Shown piece after piece: positions 1 through 8,138 of a stretch of 64,000 nucleotides of DNA; within the stretch, counting starts at the first letter, position 1; each line of letters opens with the position of its first letter. Source of the stretch: UBA1738 sp045538755 (lineage in GTDB: Bacteria > Bacillota > Clostridia > UBA1381); contig JAZQEC010000006.1 in NCBI GenBank assembly GCA_045538755.1, positions 47,651 to 111,650 of the forward strand. Direction: 5' to 3'. Below the pieces are notes generated by a model, which saw nothing but the letters and a program-made list of their open reading frames with translations, was not told the origin of the DNA and did not search any database. Position numbers and translations under genes: made by a program.

Positions 1-459
1 ACGTACAATTTCTTCACGTCCGCCATAGTTTAAGGCTATATTCATTACAATTCCTGTATTGTCTTTTGTAAAGTTTTCAGTTTTTAAAATCTGCTCACGC
101 ATTTCTTCTGAAAGCTCATCCCTCGAACCAATCGCACGGATTACAACATTTTCACCTGCCAAAGTACGTTCTGCATCCTTTAGATAGCTCATTAAAAGAT
201 TCATAAGAAAATCGACTTCTTCTTTAGGCCTTTTCCAGTTTTCAGTTGAAAATGCATACACGGTTATATACTTTATTCCCATTTTATTACATTCTGTAAC
301 AATCTTCTTTAAAGTATCCGCTCCTGCCTGATGTCCTGCACTTCTCGGAAGACCTCTTTTTTTCGCCCATCTTCCGTTTCCGTCCATTATCACACCTATA
401 TGCACCGGCAGATTGTTATAGTCAATTTCCTGTTTCGGGGTTCTTTTCTTAAAAAACAT
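1..459 (-). CDS. uppS: Isoprenyl transferase (undecaprenyl diphosphate synthase), partial
   Basis: Cis-prenyltransferase that builds the C55 lipid carrier precursor for peptidoglycan from FPP and IPP at the cytoplasmic membrane. Only the first 153 residues are present; the family is about 240-250 residues, so the C-terminal third lies beyond the left edge. Visible marks are MDGNGRWAKKRG with the catalytic Asp at residue 26, AFSTENWKRP, and ALNYGGREE at the truncated end. The ATG at 459 follows a GAGGTAG ribosome site. It lies downstream of pyrH and frr on the same strand, the usual pyrH-frr-uppS order. Confidence 0.95.
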   Translation of the reverse strand, partial: MFFKKRTPKQEIDYNNLPVHIGVIMDGNGRWAKKRGLPRSAGHQAGADTLKKIVTECNKMGIKYITVYAFSTENWKRPKEEVDFLMNLLMSYLKDAERTLAGENVVIRAIGSRDELSEEMREQILKTENFTKDNTGIVMNIALNYGGREEIVR

Positions 460-484
460 ATAAACTACCTCATTATAGTATTAC

Positions 485-574
485 AGGCTGCCTACACGTC
501 CAAAATACACCCAAAATCCACAAATGGAAGTCCCATTTAGGATTTTGGGCAATCTCTACTTATGCAGACAGCCT
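485..574 (-). repeat. Large hairpin between frr and uppS
   Basis: The frr-uppS gap is almost filled by one nested palindrome. The outer arms start AGGCTG (485-490) and end CAGCCT (569-574). The middle arms are CCCAAAATCC (510-519) and GGATTTTGGG (540-549). The inner arms are AAATGG (522-527) and CCATTT (533-538). The outer-arm C-A mismatches on the plus strand become G-U pairs in the minus-strand transcript, so the structure suits mRNA of the pyrH-frr-uppS direction. It has no T-tract typical of a terminator. It could be a processing or stability element, or one copy of a dispersed palindromic repeat. Confidence 0.6.
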
Positions 575-583
575 AATTCATAA

Positions 584-1135
584 TCAAACCTCAAGAATTT
601 CCTTCTCTTTAGCCGCTGTAATATCATCAATCTCCTTGATATATTTATCAGTAAGAGCCTGAATATCTTTTTCAATTCCCTTTAAATCGTCCTCTGTAAT
701 TTCAGATGCTTTCTGTTTTTTCTTATAATCGTCCATAGCATCGCGGCGTGCATTTCGCACCTGCACCTTAGCTTCTTCAGAATACTTTTTAACATTCTTA
801 ACAAGCTCTTTTCTTCTCTCCTCTGTAAGCGGCGGGAAGTTCAAACGGATAACCTTTCCGTCATTCTGCGGAGCAATTCCGATATCTGACTTATTAATAG
901 CCTTTTCAATTTCTGATAAGACTGACTGGTCCCAAGGCTGAATTACAAGCATTCTCGGTTCCGGTGTTGATATTGATCCTATCTGTGCAATAGGAGTCAT
1001 TGCGCCATAATACTCAACTGCAATTTTATCAAGAACCGATGCGTTTGCTCTGCCGGCTCTTATAGTCTTTAATTCTGAGTGAAAGCCCTCCACTCTTTTA
1101 TTCATTCTTTCTTCAACTTCAGGATATTTTCCCAT
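584..1135 (-). CDS. frr: Ribosome recycling factor
   Basis: Splits post-termination 70S ribosomes together with EF-G so that subunits can start again. At 183 residues it is the normal length (about 185). It shows the family's RAGRANASVLDKI motif near residue 30, the PPLTEERRKEL motif and the helical C-terminus (DDLKGIEKDIQALTDKYIKEID). Its start lies 70 bp after pyrH, consistent with one translation operon running to uppS. The ribosome site before the ATG is modest (AAAGGTAAGTGAG). Confidence 0.97.
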   Translation of the reverse strand: MGKYPEVEERMNKRVEGFHSELKTIRAGRANASVLDKIAVEYYGAMTPIAQIGSISTPEPRMLVIQPWDQSVLSEIEKAINKSDIGIAPQNDGKVIRLNFPPLTEERRKELVKNVKKYSEEAKVQVRNARRDAMDDYKKKQKASEITEDDLKGIEKDIQALTDKYIKEIDDITAAKEKEILEV

Positions 1136-1205
1136 AATCTCACTTACCTTTCTTTAATAAATCATGTATGAAAAGGGTTTTTACCCATTTTATCTTTTCC
1201 TGTTT

Positions 1206-1925
1206 TTATCTTTTTCCGTCTTTTGTTACAAGTGTACCGATTTTTTCGCCCCGAACCGCTCTTACAATATTTTCCGGATCATCAAGACCAAATACTAAAA
1301 TCGGCATATCATTGTCACGGCACATCGAAGCCGCTGTTGAATCCATAACGCCAAGTTCTTTTGAAAGTATATCATTAAAAGAAAGCGCATCAAACTTTTT
1401 AGCATCAGGATTTATGTTTGGGTCGGAGTCATAAACTGCGTCAACTTTTTTTGCCAGAAGAATTACCTCTGCATCTGTTTCAATAGCACGAAGTGCTGCT
1501 GTTGTATCTGTTGACATAAACGGACTTCCCGTTCCTGCACCAAAAATTACAACTCTGCCTTTTTCCAAGTGACGTGTAGCTTTTAATCGGATATACGGCT
1601 CAGCAATCTGTCTCATTTCAATGGCTGTTTGAACACGAGTGTCCACTCCGCAATTTTCAAGTTCTGAACAAAGTCCTAAAGCATTTATACAAGTTGCAAG
1701 CATTCCCATATGGTCTGCTCTTGTTCTGTCCATTCCGCCGCCGCTTCTGCCGCGCCAGATGTTTCCGCCGCCAACCACGATAGATACTTTAACACCCATA
1801 TCCACTACTTTTTTAATATTTTCACAGATACTGCGCATAGTTGGCACATCAAGACCATAGCCTTTTTCTCCTGCCAATGCTTCTCCAGATACCTTTATTA
1901 ATACTTTTTTATATTTGGCACTCAT
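1206..1925 (-). CDS. pyrH: Uridylate kinase
   Basis: Phosphorylates UMP to UDP with ATP in pyrimidine nucleotide synthesis; a bacterial amino-acid-kinase-fold enzyme. The protein is 239 residues. It shows KVSGEALAG near the N-terminus, GGGNIWRG in the nucleotide-binding region, GTGSPFMSTDT, and a C-terminal GEKIGTLV. The reading frame is open further upstream (to 1985), but the ATG at 1925 is chosen because a GGAGG site sits nine bases before it and MSAKYKKVLIKVSGEA matches family N-termini. First gene of the pyrH-frr-uppS group. Confidence 0.96.
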   Translation of the reverse strand: MSAKYKKVLIKVSGEALAGEKGYGLDVPTMRSICENIKKVVDMGVKVSIVVGGGNIWRGRSGGGMDRTRADHMGMLATCINALGLCSELENCGVDTRVQTAIEMRQIAEPYIRLKATRHLEKGRVVIFGAGTGSPFMSTDTTAALRAIETDAEVILLAKKVDAVYDSDPNINPDAKKFDALSFNDILSKELGVMDSTAASMCRDNDMPILVFGLDDPENIVRAVRGEKIGTLVTKDGKR

Positions 1926-2031
1926 AGCCGTTCCTCCGTATATATTCATTTTTACTATTATATCACTAATTTCTTCCTGTTGCAATCTTTTTTTAACTAT
2001 TTACTTCTTATTCAACATTTGTAGCATTCAT

Positions 2032-2886
2032 TCATTTATCTTCTTTATTAATCACTGCCGCTTTTAGTGTATTTTTCATAAGCATTGCTATCGTCATAGG
2101 TCCTACTCCGCCGGGAACAGGAGTTATGCTTGATGCCACCTTTTCGGCCGTTTCAAACTCAACGTCGCCAACAAGCTTTTTATCCGCAAGGCGATTTATG
2201 CCCACATCAATTACAACCGCACCTTCCTTTATCATATCGCCTGTTACAAAGTTCGGTATTCCGACAGCAACAACTAAGATATCTGCACGTTTTGTAACCT
2301 CTTTTAAGTCTTTCGTACGTGAATGGCATACGGTAACAGTTCCGTTCTTATGCAGAAGAAGCATAGACATCGGTTTTCCTACAATATTGCTTCTTCCAAC
2401 AACCACGCATTCCTTGCCTGTTATATCAATTCCGCTTTCAGCTATAAGCTCCATAACACCAGCAGGCGTACATGGCACAAAATCAAAATTACCAACCATA
2501 ATTTTGCCGACATTTACAGGATGGAACGCATCAACGTCTTTTTTAGGGTTTATGCGATTTATTACCTTTTCCTCATCAATTCCCTTAGGAAGCGGAAGCT
2601 GGACAAGTATTCCAGATATTTTAGTGTCGCTGTTTAATTTGTCAATCAAAGAAAGAAGCTCCTCTTCCTTTGTGTCTGCAGGAAGCGCATATTCTTCCGA
2701 CAAAATTCCGATTTCCTCACAAGCTTTTTTCTTGTTATTAACATAAACTCTGCTTGCAGGGTCATCGCCGACTATGATAACAGCAAGCCCCGGCATAATT
2801 CCATTTTTTTTAAGATTATCTGCCTCGCTTTTGAGTTCTGCCTTTATTCTTGCCGATACTTCTTTTCCGTTTAAGATTTTTGCCAT
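2032..2886 (-). CDS. folD: Bifunctional methylene-THF dehydrogenase / methenyl-THF cyclohydrolase
   Basis: Interconverts 5,10-methylene-, 5,10-methenyl- and 10-formyl-tetrahydrofolate for one-carbon metabolism. The 284 residues are full length. Family marks are the YVNNKKKACEEIGI segment with the catalytic Lys, QLPLPKGID, KDVDAFHP, the NADP-site GRSNIVGKPM, and the C-terminal TPVPGGVGPMT. The ATG at 2886 follows AAGGAG at normal spacing. The gene begins inside the end of the upstream radical SAM gene, with a 71-bp overlap, which suggests translational coupling in a ftsK-ygiQ-folD unit. Confidence 0.97.
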   Translation of the reverse strand: MAKILNGKEVSARIKAELKSEADNLKKNGIMPGLAVIIVGDDPASRVYVNNKKKACEEIGILSEEYALPADTKEEELLSLIDKLNSDTKISGILVQLPLPKGIDEEKVINRINPKKDVDAFHPVNVGKIMVGNFDFVPCTPAGVMELIAESGIDITGKECVVVGRSNIVGKPMSMLLLHKNGTVTVCHSRTKDLKEVTKRADILVVAVGIPNFVTGDMIKEGAVVIDVGINRLADKKLVGDVEFETAEKVASSITPVPGGVGPMTIAMLMKNTLKAAVINKEDK

Positions 2887-4696
2887 TTGAGTTCTCCTTT
2901 TTATTGTTTTTCGGTCTTATTAAACAGTTTGGTCCAAAGCCTATAAGGTCACTTCTGCCTGCAAGCCTCAGTGCTTCTTCAACCAATCTGTAATTCTCCG
3001 GATTTCTATATTGCAAAAGTGCCCTTTGCATTGCTTTTTCCTTTGGTGTTTTTGGTACATACACCTTTTTCATCGTAAACGGGTCAAGCCCTGTATAAAA
3101 CATACAGGTCGAGATAGTTCCCGGTGTTGGATAAAAGTCCTGTACCTGTTGTGGGTTTATGCCTTGCTCCTTTAAATACAGCGCAAGCTTTATTGCATCA
3201 CGGAGTGTACTTCCCGGATGCGACGACATAAGGTACGGCACAAGATACTGCTTTTTACCCAGTTTCTCATTTATTTTATAATACTTTTCGGAAAATTTGT
3301 TATACACATCATTTGATGGTTTTCCCATATATTTTAACACATTATCCGAAATATGCTCCGGCGCAACTTTAAGCTGTCCGCTTATATGGTGTTTGCAGAG
3401 GTCATAAAAGAACCTATCATCTTTATCATTTATAAGGTAATCAAATCGAATACCTGAGCGGATAAACACCTTTTTGACACCCTTGATTTTTCGTAGTTTT
3501 TCCAAAAGCTCGGCATATTCTCTGTGCGAAATTTCCATATTTTTGCACGGCGAAGGGAAAAGACATTGTCTATCCTTGCAAGCACCGAGTGTATTTTGCT
3601 TTTTGCACGCAGCCTTCCTGAAGTTTGCCGTCGGGCCGCCGACATCATGAATATAGCCTTTAAAATCAGGCATTTGGGTCATTTCTTCTGCTTCTTTTAA
3701 AATAGAATCATGGCTTCTTGATGTCACAATTCTGCCCTGATGAAATGCCAAAGCGCAAAAGTTACAGCTTCCAAAGCATCCACGTGAGCTGGTTATCGAA
3801 AATTTAACTTCTTTTATTGCATCAATCCCGCCGTATTTTTCATACATCGGGTGATAATTTTTCATATACCCAAGGGCATAAACATCATCAAGCTCTTGCC
3901 TCGTAAGCGGTTCCATTGGCGGATTTTGCACCAAAAATTTATCTCCGTGAGGCTGAATAATTGTTTTGCCTATATACGGATTCTGCTCATAATACTGCAT
4001 TTTGCAGGATACGGCATATTTTTCCTTACTTTCACAGCATTCCTCATAAGACGGAATTTTTACTGCATCTTCAATTTCGTCTGAAGCTGAAAGGTAGCAC
4101 GTTCCCTTTATATACGTTATATCGTGAACGTCCATACCACTATCTAAACAGTCTGCAATTTCAACAATCTGTTTCTCGCCCATACCATACATCAAAATAT
4201 CTGCACGGCTGTCTAAAAGAATTGACCTTCTTAGCTTATCGTCCCAATAGTCGTAGTGCGTAAAACGTCTTAAGCTTGCTTCAACTCCGCCAATCAAAAT
4301 AGGAATATCTCCAAAAGCCTCACGAGCACGGTTACAGTAAACAATCGTCGCACGGTCAGGCCTCATACCCGCTTTTCCGCCAGGTGCATATAAATCCTCA
4401 CTTCTGCGTTTTTTTGAAGCAGTATAGTGATTAACCATAGAGTCAATATTGCCGCCCGACACCAAAACCGCAAGTCTCGGTCTTCCAAGCTTCTTAAAGT
4501 CGTCAGTCGAGCGCCAGTCAGGAAGCGAGATAATACCCACTTTATATCCTCTTGACTCCAAAACTCTTGAAATTATTGCATGACCAAAGCTTGGATGGTC
4601 AACATAAGCATCGCCTACTATATACAAAAAGTCAAGCTGCTCCCAGCCACGTTTTTCCATATCCTGCCGATTTGTTGGCAAAAAATCATTCGTCAT
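2816..4696 (-). CDS. ygiQ: YgiQ family radical SAM protein
   Basis: Member of the UPF0313/YgiQ family of radical SAM proteins; the reaction is not established. The 626-residue protein has an N-terminal cobalamin-binding-like region (LVSGGNIDSMV; PILIGGVEASLRR), then the radical SAM cluster motif GCFGSCNFCAL (CxxxCxxC), a YgiQ C-terminal domain (VAPEHISD, QDFYPTPGT) and a strongly basic Lys/Arg-rich tail. The ATG at 4696 overlaps the ftsK stop by 11 bp. The last 23 codons overlap folD. A longer in-frame start at 4759 would lie wholly within ftsK and lacks the family-like N-terminus. Confidence 0.9.
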   Translation of the reverse strand: MTNDFLPTNRQDMEKRGWEQLDFLYIVGDAYVDHPSFGHAIISRVLESRGYKVGIISLPDWRSTDDFKKLGRPRLAVLVSGGNIDSMVNHYTASKKRRSEDLYAPGGKAGMRPDRATIVYCNRAREAFGDIPILIGGVEASLRRFTHYDYWDDKLRRSILLDSRADILMYGMGEKQIVEIADCLDSGMDVHDITYIKGTCYLSASDEIEDAVKIPSYEECCESKEKYAVSCKMQYYEQNPYIGKTIIQPHGDKFLVQNPPMEPLTRQELDDVYALGYMKNYHPMYEKYGGIDAIKEVKFSITSSRGCFGSCNFCALAFHQGRIVTSRSHDSILKEAEEMTQMPDFKGYIHDVGGPTANFRKAACKKQNTLGACKDRQCLFPSPCKNMEISHREYAELLEKLRKIKGVKKVFIRSGIRFDYLINDKDDRFFYDLCKHHISGQLKVAPEHISDNVLKYMGKPSNDVYNKFSEKYYKINEKLGKKQYLVPYLMSSHPGSTLRDAIKLALYLKEQGINPQQVQDFYPTPGTISTCMFYTGLDPFTMKKVYVPKTPKEKAMQRALLQYRNPENYRLVEEALRLAGRSDLIGFGPNCLIRPKNNKKENSNGKNLKRKRSIGKNKGRTQKRGR

Positions 4697-7199
4697 CGTA
4701 ATTTTCTTCGTTTTCTTCGCTACCCTCAAGTTCTTCTTCGTATTCCTCTTCATCTTCAAAGAACATATCCTCTTGCATACCCCGAATTCTGTTTAAATAA
4801 ACATCTCGCGGCTTTGAGCCGTTTGCACCGCTGATTAGTCCTCTTGTTTCCATCTGGTCAATAATGCGTCCTGCTCTTGCATAGCCGACCTTCATTTTTC
4901 GTTGAATCATAGCTGTGGAAATCTGTCCAAGCTCTGCAGCAAGTTCGATTGCTTGCGGCAAAAGCTCATCCGCATCTTCGGCTTCATTTTCGTCTGTTAC
5001 ACCGTTTTCGCCAGTTGCCATTCTTTCAATATGCTCCTCAAGGTCGTGTGCATAATTCGTTTCTTCTGAATGTTCTTTGATAAACCCGATTATATTTTCA
5101 ATTTCGTCGTCTGACACAAATGCGCCCTGAACACGAAGTGCATTTGGAAGTCCTGTCGGGTGATAAAGCATATCTCCCTTACCCAAAAGCTTTTCCGCTC
5201 CGACCTTATCAAGAATTGTTCTTGAATCGACACCGCTCGAAACAGCAAATGCAATACGGCTCGGAACGTTTGCCTTGATTAAACCCGTAATAACGTCAAC
5301 CGACGGTCTTTGTGTTGCAATAATAAGATGAATTCCTGCCGCTCGTGCAAGCTGTGCCAATCGACAGATATAGTCTTCAACTTCCTTAGCCGCAACCATC
5401 ATAAGGTCAGCAAGCTCATCGATAACTATTACAATCTGCGGAAGTGTTTCTCCGCCTTCTTTTTCAATATGTTCGTTATAGCCTTTTAAATTACGGGTTG
5501 CAGTTTCTGCAAAAAGCGAGTACCTTCTCATCATTTCGCCAACTGCCCAGTTAAGCGCACCGGCTGCTTTTTTAGGGTCTGTAACAACCGGTATCAAAAG
5601 GTGCGGAATACCGTTATACACACCAAGTTCAACCACCTTCGGGTCAATCATTATAATTTTAACTTCATCAGGACGCGCCTTATAAAGAATACTTGTTATA
5701 ATTGTATTTATACAAACTGATTTACCTGAGCCGGTAGAGCCGGCAATCAAAACGTGCGGGAATTTCGCAATATCTCCTATTACAACATTTCCGCCAATAT
5801 CTTTACCAAGCGCAACCGAAAGCTTTGATTTTGCATTTTTAAAGCTGTCACTTTCCATAAGCTCTCTTGCTGATACTGTTCCGACTGTATTATTCGGCAC
5901 CTCAATACCCACAGCCGCTTTGCCAGGAACTGCCGCAACCAAAACTGTCGGAACAGCAAGATTAAGCGCAATATCCTCAGAAAGTCCTGTGATTTTTGCA
6001 AGCTTTATACCGGTTGACGGCTGAATTTCGTATCTTGTAACAGTAGGACCTTGGGTTACCTGCAAAAGTTTCGCCTCAACACCGAAATCTTTTAAAATTG
6101 TCATAAGTTTATTGGCTGTTTCATACATTTCACGGCGTTTATCTGACGATATAGCCTCAACCTTTTTAAGAAGGTCAATAGGTGGCATTGTATATTCAAT
6201 AACAGGCTTTTCGATTGATTCTGTTATTTCATTGCTGACCTCTTCTTTTTCTTCTTCAGTCGCTTTTGAAGCTTTTTTCGTTTTTTCATTTTCTGCGTTC
6301 TTCTTTTTCTGTTCTTCTAAAAGCTCCTTAACGCCCTCTGTCTGCGGAAGCTTTGCCGCAACATCGTCCAAAAATACGTTTGGATCAAATTCCACTGTCT
6401 CCGCCTTATCTTCAGGCTTGTCCTCTTTCTTTTTCTTAGCCTTTGCTTCTTCATCAGCTTCAGCAAAATCCTCAATGTCATTTTCCTTTTTAGTTTCCGC
6501 AATTTCTGAAAGACGTTTTTTTGCACGTACAATCTTTTCGGAAATCCCGCCGAATTCAACTTCTTCTCTGTCTTCTGTTTCCTTACCTGCAATATTTTCA
6601 ACAATGCTTGTAAATGATACATTCAAAATGAATGTCATCAAAATACCAATCAAGACAATTACGACCACAATAGACGCAACTCTTCCTATAAGGTACTTTG
6701 ACAGCAAAATCGCAAGCGTTCCGCCTAATGCACCGCCGCCAACACCCTCAATTCCATATCCCCAAAGCATTGATATTTTCGGCATTTCTTCCTGCCAAAA
6801 CAGCATAATAAGGCTGCCGATCAAGATAATTTCAAGCAGCGAAAGAATACCCTTTAATGCAAGCTTATTTGTACGTTTAACCCTAAAAACATATATTCCA
6901 AGAGCCAAAAGAACCAAAGGCACTAAATATGCTGTTCCGGAAAACAGCCCGAACATTGTGTCATTTATCCAGCTTGCCAAAACTCCTTCTGCGTTTCCGT
7001 ATGTAAATATACCTATAAGAACAGCGGCAAGCAAAAGCCACAGTCCAGCCATAATATATGTATATGATTTTTTGGTTTCAGTTACTTTTTTGCGTGACGT
7101 TGCTGCCTTTTTAGGAGCATGACTTGTCCGCACATTTCCACTTGTCTTTCTCGCAGGCTTTTTTGCAGAAGACTTTTTCTTCAATTCCTTACTTGCCAT
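4686..7199 (-). CDS. ftsK: DNA translocase FtsK/SpoIIIE
   Basis: Septum-anchored ATP-driven DNA pump used in chromosome segregation, and in spore-formers also to fill the forespore. In 837 residues it has a basic N-terminus, a membrane domain with hydrophobic helices (about residues 45-195), a highly charged Lys/Glu linker (about 205-335), the motor with Walker A GSTGSGKS near residue 488 and Walker B VIDELADLM, then a winged-helix gamma domain (MIQRKMKVGYARAGRIIDQ) and an acidic tail. The ATG at 7199 is preferred over a TTG at 7214 because AGGTG lies seven bases before it. It could be the vegetative FtsK, the sporulation SpoIIIE, or serve both roles. Confidence 0.95.
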   Translation of the reverse strand: MASKELKKKSSAKKPARKTSGNVRTSHAPKKAATSRKKVTETKKSYTYIMAGLWLLLAAVLIGIFTYGNAEGVLASWINDTMFGLFSGTAYLVPLVLLALGIYVFRVKRTNKLALKGILSLLEIILIGSLIMLFWQEEMPKISMLWGYGIEGVGGGALGGTLAILLSKYLIGRVASIVVVIVLIGILMTFILNVSFTSIVENIAGKETEDREEVEFGGISEKIVRAKKRLSEIAETKKENDIEDFAEADEEAKAKKKKEDKPEDKAETVEFDPNVFLDDVAAKLPQTEGVKELLEEQKKKNAENEKTKKASKATEEEKEEVSNEITESIEKPVIEYTMPPIDLLKKVEAISSDKRREMYETANKLMTILKDFGVEAKLLQVTQGPTVTRYEIQPSTGIKLAKITGLSEDIALNLAVPTVLVAAVPGKAAVGIEVPNNTVGTVSARELMESDSFKNAKSKLSVALGKDIGGNVVIGDIAKFPHVLIAGSTGSGKSVCINTIITSILYKARPDEVKIIMIDPKVVELGVYNGIPHLLIPVVTDPKKAAGALNWAVGEMMRRYSLFAETATRNLKGYNEHIEKEGGETLPQIVIVIDELADLMMVAAKEVEDYICRLAQLARAAGIHLIIATQRPSVDVITGLIKANVPSRIAFAVSSGVDSRTILDKVGAEKLLGKGDMLYHPTGLPNALRVQGAFVSDDEIENIIGFIKEHSEETNYAHDLEEHIERMATGENGVTDENEAEDADELLPQAIELAAELGQISTAMIQRKMKVGYARAGRIIDQMETRGLISGANGSKPRDVYLNRIRGMQEDMFFEDEEEYEEELEGSEENEENYDDE

Positions 7200-7260
7200 T
7201 ATTTTGCACCTCAAAATTTATATATATTAAAAAATTTCTTATAATTATGTCTATTTTATT

Positions 7261-7289
7261 ATTGTATCACAAATTTTAAAAAATTACAA
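7261..7289 (-). promoter_or_regulatory. Sigma-A promoter of ftsK
   Basis: TTGTAA (7284-7289) and TACAAT (7261-7266) separated by 17 bp, reading toward ftsK, with the start codon about 60 bp downstream. Confidence 0.6.
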
Positions 7290-7369
7290 CCATAATTTAT
7301 GTTCATTTATACACAAAAACACAATATTACATAATTTTACAAAAAAATAAAAATATTTTTATTTTTCTA

Positions 7370-7398
7370 TTGAAGATTTTAATTAATTCTGTTACAAT
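7370..7398 (+). promoter_or_regulatory. Sigma-A promoter of the walR operon
   Basis: TTGAAG (7370-7375), 17 bp, TACAAT (7393-7398), about 35 bp before the walR start. About 30 bp upstream, at 7326-7341, two TGTAA-like repeats lie on the opposite strand with a 4-bp gap. This resembles, but does not match, the 5-bp spacing of a WalR box. Confidence 0.6.
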
Positions 7399-7432
7399 AA
7401 TAATGTATATATTTTGAAAGGATGTAAATGAA

Positions 7433-8134
7433 ATGGACGAAAGATGTGTTCTCATAATAGAAGATGAACAGGCCATTGTTGATATTCTGAAATTTAACTT
7501 TACTAAGGAAGGCTATAAGGTGTTGGAAGCAATGGACGGAGTTACCGGACTGGAGCTTGCTCTTTCCGAAAATCCCGACCTTATACTTTTAGACGTAATG
7601 CTTCCTAGAATGGACGGATTTGAGGTATGCAAAAAAATCCGTGAAAAGTCATCTGTTCCAATTATTATGTTGACAGCACGTGAAGAAGAAGTTGATAAAG
7701 TCCTTGGCTTAGAGCTCGGCGCAGACGATTATATGACAAAGCCGTTTTCTATCCGTGAACTCACAGCCAGAGTCAAGGCAAACCTTCGAAGAATGTCAAT
7801 CGACCGTGCTCAGAGTTCTCAAGAGTCTTCAAACTGTATTTCTTCAGGTGACCTCACAATTAACGTCGAAAGATATGAAGTTTCAAAATACGGAAAAGTT
7901 ATTGATATTACACTTCGTGAATTTGAACTTTTAAAATTCCTTGCAACTCAACCGGACAAGATTTTCTCAAGAGAAAACTTGCTTGAAAATGTGTGGGGTT
8001 ATGAATATTACGGCGATGTGCGTACCGTTGACGTTACCGTTCGCCGTCTTCGTGAAAAAATTGAAGACGATCCGGGAATGCCTCGCTACATTATTACAAA
8101 GCGCGGTGTAGGCTATTACTTCAACAAGGCATAA
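7433..8134 (+). CDS. walR: Response regulator WalR (YycF-like)
   Basis: OmpR/PhoB-type response regulator, by context the cell-wall homeostasis regulator WalR. The 233 residues comprise a receiver domain (residues 1-120; phosphoacceptor Asp54 in LLDVMLPRMDG; GADDYMTKPFS) and a C-terminal winged helix (about 135-230; TLREFELLKFLA, VDVTVRRLREKIE, GVGYYF). The ATG follows GAAAGGATG. Identity as WalR rather than PhoP rests on the downstream kinase and on the yycH and yycI genes, which are specific partners of WalK. Confidence 0.93.
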   Translation: MDERCVLIIEDEQAIVDILKFNFTKEGYKVLEAMDGVTGLELALSENPDLILLDVMLPRMDGFEVCKKIREKSSVPIIMLTAREEEVDKVLGLELGADDYMTKPFSIRELTARVKANLRRMSIDRAQSSQESSNCISSGDLTINVERYEVSKYGKVIDITLREFELLKFLATQPDKIFSRENLLENVWGYEYYGDVRTVDVTVRRLREKIEDDPGMPRYIITKRGVGYYFNKA

Positions 8135-8138
8135 AAAA

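Noticed and set aside
6112..7122. A 336-codon open frame opposite ftsK
   Set aside because: It mirrors the Lys/Glu-rich linker of FtsK, whose complement is stop-poor. It is Ser/Phe-rich with no family features.
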